From assembly GCA_016930535.1 (NCBI GenBank), contig JAFGGN010000102.1:1-42887 (forward strand): DNA of 42,887 nt, read 5' to 3'. Position numbers and translations under genes: made by a program. The notes under the pieces were generated by a model. The model was not told where the DNA came from, made no database searches, and saw only the letters and a list, made by a program, of their open reading frames with translations. Within the stretch, counting starts at the first letter, position 1. Every line of letters begins with the position of its first letter. Shown here in pieces: positions 1-6,016 of the stretch. The stretch is from a bacterium. Its GTDB lineage: Bacteria; Zhuqueibacterota; QNDG01; JAFGCO01.

Positions 1-21
1 AGGATCGATGGTGTCGCTCAT
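1..21 (-). CDS. 5' end of a gene leaving the window (partial)
   Basis: An ATG reading toward the left edge encodes MSDTIDP before the window ends. It is preceded on the minus strand by an AAAGGAA Shine-Dalgarno-like sequence (positions 31-37) at normal spacing, and an AT-rich stretch lies further upstream. Only seven codons are visible, so no product can be named. The call rests solely on the start codon and ribosome binding site. Confidence 0.45.
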
Positions 22-96
22 TTAGAAGATTCCTTTCTTTTAAAAATAATCCTAAATGAGCATTTACACAAATTATTTTACAGTGTCGGATGGGCA

Positions 97-192
97 GCGG
101 GGCCCCATATACTCATACACCCATATACCCTTATACTGCTTTTATGCGGTGCGGGGCCCCATATACTCTTCTACCCTTCTACACTTTTATTC
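97..192. repeat. Intergenic repeat cluster built on 8-bp units (left copy)
   Basis: Two exact direct copies of an 18-mer, GCGGGGCCCCATATACTC, lie at 97-114 and 151-168. Between them, 105-150 is a row of octamer-like units of the type ATATACYC followed by a TGCTTTTATGCGGT tail. The same 46-nt element recurs at 42761-42806, and a version one octamer shorter is at 42621-42658. The stretch 162-188 (CTTCTACM units) matches, in inverted orientation, the sequence at about 42543-42568. It sits between the partial gene at the edge and the stop of the next minus-strand gene. Its function is unknown; open frames through it are only translations of the repeat. Confidence 0.75.
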
Positions 193-819
193 CTTCCACT
201 GCAGCTCGTATATAAAATGCCATGAATTGTCCTGCTCGTGTATTTTATCATTCAAATGCATTTCCATCTGCGTTCCGCCTGCCATTTCAACGGCCTTTTT
301 TGAATATCCGTAACATGCGGGCGGCAGCCAGTCCAGAAATATCTCTGGAAGTAAAAACTCCACCATGGCAAATTCTTTCGTGGCAACAGGCACATTGACT
401 TCGCCGCAGGTAAAAAACCGCTGCCACAGTTTTGGATAGTTGGAAATCACGAATGAAGGTTTGGTGAAGCTGAAGAAAATTTTATACAGGGAATTCAGGC
501 TGCGGTCCGCGATATATTCATACATCTGCGCGGTCTGCTGCTGACTGACATCCTCAAGCACGGTCGCGAGTGAATGGAGCATCTGTTTGAATGCGATAAA
601 CGGGTATGAACCGACCGTGATTAATTTCTGTTTCCAGACTTCGCGGGCGGATTCCGGCATATGATCCAGTACGTTTTGCCAGACAGTCTCACCGCAAGTA
701 TTTTTGATATACTCCCTGCCGAACACGAAGTTGGGCCCCTTCGCATAAACGAGGACATCCGGTTGAGACGCCTGTTCGCCGAACGGCGGTGTAATGAGCG
801 GATTTGTTAGTTGAATCAT
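187..819 (-). CDS. DUF2378/TIGR02265-like protein (hypothetical)
   Basis: A 210-aa protein without signal peptide or membrane segment, therefore probably cytoplasmic. From about residue 30 it follows the general pattern of the DUF2378 (TIGR02265) family known mainly from myxobacteria: a short N-terminal lead, a helical stretch around 'SYPFIAFKQMLHSLATVL', and a C-terminal part with 'PPACYGYSKKAVEMAGG' and a final beta-rich end. That family is distantly reminiscent of heme-NO-binding and V4R-type sensor folds, but no heme ligand can be assigned by eye. The start has no clear Shine-Dalgarno sequence, so it is uncertain. It stands alone, 230 nt from the next minus-strand gene. Family assignment is from memory of sequence style and is tentative. 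Confidence 0.5.
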   Translation of the reverse strand: MIQLTNPLITPPFGEQASQPDVLVYAKGPNFVFGREYIKNTCGETVWQNVLDHMPESAREVWKQKLITVGSYPFIAFKQMLHSLATVLEDVSQQQTAQMYEYIADRSLNSLYKIFFSFTKPSFVISNYPKLWQRFFTCGEVNVPVATKEFAMVEFLLPEIFLDWLPPACYGYSKKAVEMAGGTQMEMHLNDKIHEQDNSWHFIYELQWKE

Positions 820-1049
820 AAGACGATTCCATTCTCAGATAATTACCTGACGGAGACACGCAAAATAAATGCCGGAACAAAGCCGCATTATGAAAATTTC
901 TGTCAAATGGTTGATAAAATAAGGTTTAAACAGGAACAGGATGAATCCATGGAATCCACCCTTAAAATAAATAGAGTAAAAAATGATCAGAAATGAGAAA
1001 AAATTTCGCAGAAACGCCACAGAAATGACAAAAATAAAGAACGGGATGT

Positions 1050-2255
1050 TTACATCAGATCATCCGGCAGCGAATCCCACAGATTGGGTATCTGTTCTCC
1101 CTTCAGCCAGTCCGGCTTGTTGACCGCAGCGTGAGATTCCGCATACCACAATGACCGGGCATACTGAATAAATGCATCCACTTTTTGAATCCGCTTTTCG
1201 TCTTCGTTTTTAAGCGGCAGACGGGTTTTGTCATCTCTGGACAACATGATCAGAATGGTCATCGGAAGGATCTCGGTCGCCACACGCAGATGCTGCGTGA
1301 TGTTCCAGGCATATTCTTTGGTATTGACGGGACTCTTGTACATCAGATCATTTCTTAATTTGAAGAATTCAAGAAACCAGGCCTGCAGCCAGGATTTTTG
1401 CGAGCCGGGCTGCCGGACCAGGCGGAACGACTGAATTTTCGTGACTTGTTTCAATTGTTTGTTTTTGAACGGTGACGGATGATATTCATAATTCCTGAAC
1501 GGATAATTCCACAGATCCTCGAGTTTGAACGCAAATATATCAGGGCCCTCGACATTCGGGTGCTCGAACAGGTGTTCAAAAGCGGCAGCCATCAGTTCCA
1601 GGCATACGCTCGCCCGCAACTGCGTCAGATCCAGATTGGCAAGCTTTAAAAACTGAATGGCCAAAGATATGTGTTCACGCAGCAATTCATCGCTGTTTTG
1701 CAGAGCCTGAAATATTTCCCTGATCCTTCTGACCGGGAAATCGATATCCGTGGTCGGTTCATGATGGGAGAGAAGTCTGTTTCCCATAAACGGTTCCCAT
1801 GACTCATGGAACCAGTTTCTCGATAATGAATAGATATTTTCATGGGATTCATGCAGGGCCGCACATTGCATATTCAGCCGCAGTCCTGAAGGTTCCGGGG
1901 AATCGTAATTGCGGTATCGGAACTGAAGAATATTCATGGATAGATCCAGTGCATGAAACAGGGACTGCAGCTGCCGGTCATTGGTAGAAACCAGCGGTCC
2001 CCCTGATCCCATCACAATGGTCAGAGACGGCACATGTTTGCCGTCGCTATCCAGACAGGCATGATGAATGGTGCGTAATCTCTGCAGCAGCCAGGCCTGC
2101 TTGCCGAATTTTTCTTCACATTGCTGGGACGGATACGGCAGCAATGCCAGCTGATTGATACGTACCTCGCTTTCAAGAGAGAGCCAAGGAAAATAATAGA
2201 GAAAATGATGATTCTCTTCAGGCGGATCGACGGGCTTCATTCGTGCATCGGCCAT
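1050..2255 (-). CDS. Hypothetical protein, 401 aa
   Basis: Not recognised. The protein has no signal peptide and no transmembrane segment and is rich in aromatic residues (for example 'HHFLYYFPWLSLESE' near residue 16). The C-terminal third is helical and contains 'EFFKLRNDLMYKSP', which resembles the RN..H region of HEPN / Apea-type domains but lacks the His of the R-x4-6-H motif, so nuclease activity cannot be claimed. The ATG is preceded by GAGGAA at suitable spacing. It starts 11 nt after the stop of the upstream C_GCAxxG_C_C gene and is probably co-transcribed with it. The link between the two functions is unknown. Confidence 0.6.
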   Translation of the reverse strand: MADARMKPVDPPEENHHFLYYFPWLSLESEVRINQLALLPYPSQQCEEKFGKQAWLLQRLRTIHHACLDSDGKHVPSLTIVMGSGGPLVSTNDRQLQSLFHALDLSMNILQFRYRNYDSPEPSGLRLNMQCAALHESHENIYSLSRNWFHESWEPFMGNRLLSHHEPTTDIDFPVRRIREIFQALQNSDELLREHISLAIQFLKLANLDLTQLRASVCLELMAAAFEHLFEHPNVEGPDIFAFKLEDLWNYPFRNYEYHPSPFKNKQLKQVTKIQSFRLVRQPGSQKSWLQAWFLEFFKLRNDLMYKSPVNTKEYAWNITQHLRVATEILPMTILIMLSRDDKTRLPLKNEDEKRIQKVDAFIQYARSLWYAESHAAVNKPDWLKGEQIPNLWDSLPDDLM

Positions 2256-2266
2256 TTAAAATTTCC

Positions 2267-2716
2267 TCAATTCTGAAGTTGATCCTGGATCACATCATAT
2301 ACCAGGCCAGTGGCAGCCTCCATAATATCAAAACACGTATTGATGAGCCTTTCGTTTTTGAATCTTTCCCGTTCTTCAGGATTCTTCAGGTCACAGCCTA
2401 TGAGTTGGCAGCAATCCAGGGTTGAATATTTTTCCTTGAACCGATCGAGAAATTTCTGTATTCGTTCATACGTGTCCTCAATCGGAATATCCGGCGCATT
2501 TCTGCCCGTGAGAAGTCCGATCGCCATCATGCCGCCCGTGACCGCCCCGCATAATCCGCAGGTCCGCGCCATGCCGCTGCAGAACCCGGTGGCGATTCCG
2601 GGAATGATCCGGGATTCTGTTACATGCTGTTCTGCAAATGCGATCAGGATGCTCTCGGCACAGTAATATCCGGATTCAAAAAGCTGCCGGCTTCTCTTTT
2701 GCATTTTTTCACGCAT
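2267..2716 (-). CDS. C_GCAxxG_C_C family putative redox protein
   Basis: A 149-aa cytoplasmic protein with the cysteine pattern that defines the C_GCAxxG_C_C family (PF09719 / TIGR01909): Cys19 in 'GYYCAES', Cys46 and Cys53, Cys56 within the 'CGAVTGG' core, then Cys102-Cys103, Cys108 and Cys128. Members are presumed redox-active or metal-binding, often found next to oxidoreductases or transporters; the reaction is not established. The length fits the family. No Shine-Dalgarno sequence precedes the ATG; instead a near-consensus promoter ends 8 nt before the start (2725-2753), suggesting a leaderless transcript. The downstream 401-aa gene follows after 11 nt and is likely in the same transcript. 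Confidence 0.85.
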   Translation of the reverse strand: MREKMQKRSRQLFESGYYCAESILIAFAEQHVTESRIIPGIATGFCSGMARTCGLCGAVTGGMMAIGLLTGRNAPDIPIEDTYERIQKFLDRFKEKYSTLDCCQLIGCDLKNPEERERFKNERLINTCFDIMEAATGLVYDVIQDQLQN

Positions 2717-2724
2717 ATTGTTTC

Positions 2725-2753
2725 AATATAAAGTTAAATTTGTCCGTTATCAA
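2725..2753 (-). promoter_or_regulatory. Sigma70-type promoter of the C_GCAxxG_C_C gene
   Basis: On the minus strand TTGATA (2748-2753), a 17-bp spacer, and TATATT (2725-2730). Transcription would begin about 7 nt beyond the -10 box, near 2718, only one or two nucleotides before the ATG at 2716. There is no Shine-Dalgarno sequence, so the message is probably leaderless. Confidence 0.6.
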
Positions 2754-2760
2754 TTTCTTT

Positions 2761-3582
2761 TTATGGTTTAATGGAAATAAAATCCACCGTACCAGACTGA
2801 AAATTGGGAACCACAAGGACATCCGCAATCGGACGTACGAAAATATCCGCCGGTCCATGATGCCCCGAGGATATCAGAACCGGTCCTCCGATAAAATCCG
2901 GATCAAACCGGTAGACAGATCCCGAGGTCCATGAAGAGACATAGATACGCCCGGCTGCATCCCGGGACAATCCGTCACAGTTCGAAAGATTCGTGCTTTT
3001 CACGAGCGTAACGGCTCCCGTCTGACAATCGACGGCTTGAATCGGGGATGCCGCTTTCATAAAACAAACCAGGAGCCGGTCCTGCCGGGCATCGTAAAGC
3101 AATCCGTTTGGTTTGTCGAGTCCCTGGGCGAGTATGGACACATGTCCGTCGGAGATACGTATTTTATATATTTTCCCCCCGTTTGTATCGGACACATACA
3201 GAAATCCATTGATATCCACCGTGATATCATTCAAAAAGATCGATCCCGGTATGCTGATGCGTCTGACGCTCCGGCCTGTCTCCAGATCGATTACCATGAC
3301 ACCCAGGGATCCGGCTGCATACAACCGGTCGCCCCAGACCTGCAGCCCCCTAACAGACGGCTGACTTGCATTCAATACCTTCTCGCGTTTTCGATAGTCG
3401 ATTTCAATGATTTTCCCGTCGCCTTTATTTGAAACAAGAAAACGGTCCCGTTTGGCGTCATATGCCACACTCTCCGGATTGTTGAGCAGGGTCTGAGCAT
3501 AAAGAATACCCGCAGATACGGAATATATCGCGAATATCCAGATAAGGATCGTGTTTTTGAAACCAAAAAACACCCGAATCAT
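2761..3582 (-). CDS. Secreted SMP-30/NHL-like beta-propeller protein
   Basis: A 273-aa protein with an N-terminal signal peptide ('NTILIWIFAIYSVSAGILYAQ') and then repeated blade-like units such as 'NNPESVAYDAKRDRFLVSNK', 'NDITVDINGFLYVSDTNGGK', 'KPNGLLYDARQDRLLVCF' and 'NCDGLSRDAAGRIYVSSW'. These are typical of the SMP-30/gluconolactonase/LRE-like and NHL propellers, here placed in the periplasm. A substrate cannot be deduced. The start at 3580-3582 is chosen over an upstream in-frame ATG at 3672 because AGGGGG lies 9 nt before it, the signal peptide follows directly, and it overlaps the stop of the MetS-like gene (ATGA). That overlap implies translational coupling to the transporter genes upstream, suggesting a role with the same solute. 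Confidence 0.75.
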   Translation of the reverse strand: MIRVFFGFKNTILIWIFAIYSVSAGILYAQTLLNNPESVAYDAKRDRFLVSNKGDGKIIEIDYRKREKVLNASQPSVRGLQVWGDRLYAAGSLGVMVIDLETGRSVRRISIPGSIFLNDITVDINGFLYVSDTNGGKIYKIRISDGHVSILAQGLDKPNGLLYDARQDRLLVCFMKAASPIQAVDCQTGAVTLVKSTNLSNCDGLSRDAAGRIYVSSWTSGSVYRFDPDFIGGPVLISSGHHGPADIFVRPIADVLVVPNFQSGTVDFISIKP

Positions 3583-3686
3583 TTTGAATGCCCCCTGTTT
3601 TTCAATGCAATAAACACACAAATTCCCAGCCCGCCGTAAAGCACCACACAGCCGAAAACGAACATGATCCATGCGGAAAGAGGCAT
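3579..3686 (-). CDS. MetS-like small subunit of an NSS transporter (35 aa)
   Basis: A 35-codon gene too short for usual ORF cut-offs. It begins 'MPLSAWIMFVFGCVVLYGG', has one hydrophobic helix (about residues 5-28) ending in 'LGICVFIAL', and a short basic tail 'KNRGHSK'. This matches the MetS family, whose members are single-helix partners of bacterial neurotransmitter:sodium symporters; in Corynebacterium glutamicum MetS is required with MetP for methionine and alanine uptake. The context is decisive: its ATG shares one base with the TGA of the NSS symporter (TGATG) and its TGA overlaps the ATG of the propeller gene (ATGA), so three cistrons are translationally coupled. The substrate is not known from sequence. 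Confidence 0.8.
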   Translation of the reverse strand: MPLSAWIMFVFGCVVLYGGLGICVFIALKNRGHSK

Positions 3687-5215
3687 CAGATGATCCCCGT
3701 CTTTTTTCTTTGTTCTTTATTCTTTGTTCTTTGTTCTTGCTTTTCAGGAATTTTCCACAAAATATATGCCAGAATGATCCAGATCAGAAGCACGCCCCAG
3801 CCGCCTGCAAGCGTGATCCAACGTGCATAACCTGAATAAGCGCCTTTGAATTCCTGCATGACATTGCCCGCAAGGATAACCGTAAGAATAAACGGTGTGA
3901 AATACCGCAATGCCCATTCCCACCACGCTCCGATGCGGATATCGGCATGGTGGTTCAGATACCGCCTGAACTCCCCGATCCGGTACAGATATCCGACAAT
4001 GAGGCACTGAGCCATACCCGAGATGACGAGACCGAAATCACAGATCCATTTATCCACAATATCGAACCAGTAGAAACCGCCCCGCGTCGTGAATAACAGC
4101 GAAAGCACAAAAGCGATCATGACAAAATACCGGGCCAGCTTCTCCGTGGGGACTCGCCATTTATCGTAAAAACCGGTGGTAAAGGCTTCCTGCAGCGCGA
4201 ATGCCGAATCAATACCCAGAGTCAGCAGGGTAATAAAAAATATGATACCAAAAAATGCATTCAGTGCCGGCAGTTTTGAAATGGCCATGGGGAAGGCCAC
4301 GAAGGCCAGACCCGTTCCGCTCTGCGTGACCTCCGGTACGGGCAAGCCCTGAATCCGCGCCAGGTATCCCAGCATTGAAAATACCACGAAACCGGCAAAA
4401 AAACTGGTACCGCAATTGGCCAGTCCCGTGATCAGGGCGCTGTTGTTTATCTCCGTATGGCGGTCCAGGTAGGAACCATATCCGATCATGACACCCGAAG
4501 CGAGACTCAGAGAAAAGAAGATCTGTCCATAGGCCTTCAGCCAGATGGTAATATTGAACAGCTTGCTGAAATCCGGTGTCAGATAATACCGGATCCCGTC
4601 CATTGCACCGGGCAGGGTAAGCCCCCGGACGAGCAGGACGGCAAGCAGAATCATCGGCAGCGGTACGGTAATCAGTACCACCCGGCTGACATTCCTCACG
4701 CCTTTACGCAGAATCAGATAAATGGACAGCCACGTCAGGGCCATGCCTCCGACCAGGGGCCAGACAGGTGTGCCCAGCTGCGTCGGACCACCGGAACGAT
4801 GGAGCACCTGTTCGACGAAAAATAGCTCCGGTTCCGTCCCCCAGGCTGTTTTCAGCGAATGGAACAGGTATACCCAGGACCATGACAGAATCGTGGAATA
4901 ATAAATGACAATGCCGGCACTGAGCCCCGCCGCCCACCATCCGAACCACTGCAGCGGTTTGCGGATCGATCCGAAAGCCATCGGTGCACCTTGCTGCAGC
5001 CGCTTGCCCAGGCCCATTTCGAGAATCAGCATGGGAATACCGGCCGTAAACAGCGCGGTGAAATACGGGATAAGGAAGGCACCCCCGCCGCATTCATAGG
5101 CAATGTACGGAAAGCGCCACACATTGCCCAGCCCTACAGCCGAACCGATTGCGGCCATGATAAACGAAAAACGGCTCTGCCATTGTTCGCGTATTGGATT
5201 TACGGATTCGCTCAT
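3686..5215 (-). CDS. Sodium-dependent NSS/SNF-family transporter
   Basis: A 509-aa inner-membrane symporter of the neurotransmitter:sodium symporter (LeuT-fold) family. TM1 carries the hallmark 'IGSAVGLGNVWRFPYIAY' with the unwound GLGN segment that binds Na+ and substrate, followed by 'GGGAFLIPYF'. Roughly eleven to twelve hydrophobic segments follow, ending in 'WITLAGGWGVLLIWIILAYILWKIP'. Family members import amino acids or related amines with Na+. The last ~15 residues ('EQRTKNKEQRKK') are encoded by a 7-bp tandem repeat (3702-3736). No Shine-Dalgarno sequence precedes the ATG, and a promoter-like sequence abuts it (5221-5249). The stop overlaps the MetS-like start as TGATG. Confidence 0.93.
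   Translation of the reverse strand: MSESVNPIREQWQSRFSFIMAAIGSAVGLGNVWRFPYIAYECGGGAFLIPYFTALFTAGIPMLILEMGLGKRLQQGAPMAFGSIRKPLQWFGWWAAGLSAGIVIYYSTILSWSWVYLFHSLKTAWGTEPELFFVEQVLHRSGGPTQLGTPVWPLVGGMALTWLSIYLILRKGVRNVSRVVLITVPLPMILLAVLLVRGLTLPGAMDGIRYYLTPDFSKLFNITIWLKAYGQIFFSLSLASGVMIGYGSYLDRHTEINNSALITGLANCGTSFFAGFVVFSMLGYLARIQGLPVPEVTQSGTGLAFVAFPMAISKLPALNAFFGIIFFITLLTLGIDSAFALQEAFTTGFYDKWRVPTEKLARYFVMIAFVLSLLFTTRGGFYWFDIVDKWICDFGLVISGMAQCLIVGYLYRIGEFRRYLNHHADIRIGAWWEWALRYFTPFILTVILAGNVMQEFKGAYSGYARWITLAGGWGVLLIWIILAYILWKIPEKQEQRTKNKEQRKKTGII
3702..3736 (-). repeat. 7-bp tandem repeat inside the NSS transporter 3' end
   Basis: Five consecutive 7-bp units on the plus strand: TTTTTTC, TTTGTTC, TTTATTC, TTTGTTC, TTTGTTC (GAACAAA on the coding strand). 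They encode the basic C-terminal tail of the transporter. Because 7 is not a multiple of 3, gain or loss of a unit would change the reading frame just before the stop codon and break the TGATG overlap with the next gene. Confidence 0.85.
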
Positions 5216-5220
5216 AATGC

Positions 5221-5249
5221 ATTTTATGAATCAAACCAAGTTAAAACAA
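5221..5249 (-). promoter_or_regulatory. Candidate promoter of the NSS-MetS-propeller operon
   Basis: On the minus strand TTGTTT (5244-5249), a 17-bp spacer, and TAAAAT (5221-5226). Initiation about 7 nt downstream would fall at or next to the ATG at 5213-5215, and there is no Shine-Dalgarno sequence, again suggesting leaderless translation. The -35 box is a weaker match than in the other promoters listed. Confidence 0.4.
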
Positions 5250-5295
5250 GATAATAAATCGTCATTTAAGAAAAAAGAATAAAAACGATTAAATT

Positions 5296-5605
5296 TTGAA
5301 GATTTTTGCGTATTTATTACTGTTTTTTTATATGTCCTGCATCGCATTCTCCGCGCAACAGGCCGGGAACGCCATGCGCACCGGTATTGAAGCTCCCCGC
5401 GGCACGCCATGGGGAATTTCTTCGGTGTCACAAAACTCTTTTGTATATAATCGCTTGCTCCGTTCAAGGCAGGAGAATCGGGACACCGGTCAATCTGATT
5501 CAGGTTCGCGGGAGATATACAGTGCTATGGAATGCAACGCGTAAACCTTCTTGAATTTATCTTGTCCGTATCATTGCCAGACGCGGAATGAGTCATGAAA
5601 AATAA
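5296..5605 (+). pseudogene. Decayed remnant of a secreted protein with C-terminal sorting domain
   Basis: A TTG-initiated frame begins with a signal-peptide-like stretch ('LLLFFYMSCIAFSAQQ') and later 'VYNRLLRSRQE', resembling the 'VYDLLGRE' strand of the sorting domains nearby. From 5468, in the next frame, 'GRRIGTPVN...GRYTVLWNA...IYLVRIIA' aligns without gaps to 'GREISALVN...GEYSAVWNG...IYLIRFTA' of the second CARDB/CBM9 protein (16 identities over about 38 positions). The conserved Gly before IYL is replaced by TGA. So there is at least one frameshift and one stop, and the body of the protein is missing. It lies between the NSS operon and the CARDB/CBM9 operon, in the direction of the latter, and may be a relic of an earlier member of that family. 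Confidence 0.55.
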
Positions 5606-6016
5606 TTTTACAGAAATAACAGCCGGCCCGTTGCCGCCCGATCGCTCAGTTGAAGGCCCCTTGGTTCCGGGCAGACTCATCCGTGCTTCGATACCCCTAT
5701 AATGCGATAAAACATTTCAATCCGCCTTCCGCAGAGTCCAGTATCCCTCAATAATTTCAAAAAAAAAAACATATAACAGATTCATAAAATATATCTTGAC
5801 ATTTCAGTTTTTTTTTTAATATTATCGATATCATCATTACATTTATGTTCTTCTCCCGGAATAAAAGTATTTTATATCAGTATCGAGCATGAAACAGGAT
5901 GTTCCGTTTGTTCTCGTTTGTATTTACTGAAATTCCGCCCGGTTTCCTGTGCAGCAAATCATCAAAGTCTGTCATATACCGTATTTTAAAAAATTCTCTT
6001 TTGGAGGAGACCTGTC
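5606..6016 (+). other. Non-coding region with promoter and long leader
   Basis: No gene is visible. The first part (to about 5760) is unremarkable sequence. It is followed by an A/T-rich block (5758-5820) containing the candidate promoter at 5796-5825, and then a leader of about 185 nt before the ATG at 6017. The leader shows no recognisable riboswitch; the last bases carry a strong GGAGGAG ribosome binding site. Confidence 0.5.
5796..5825 (+). promoter_or_regulatory. Candidate promoter of the CARDB/CBM9 operon
   Basis: A perfect TTGACA at 5796-5801, an 18-bp T-rich spacer, and TATTAT at 5820-5825. It points toward the gene at 6017, leaving a leader of about 185 nt. The homopolymeric T tract makes chance matches to the -10 box somewhat more likely. 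Confidence 0.5.

Noticed and set aside
56..313. 85-codon plus-strand frame at the left end
   Set aside because: Half of it is a translation of the octamer repeat and the rest overlaps the 3' end of the DUF2378-like gene.
1050..2255. HEPN ribonuclease of a toxin-antitoxin pair
   Set aside because: The RN-like segment lacks the His of R-x4-6-H, there is no partner nucleotidyltransferase gene, and the remaining sequence is not recognisable.
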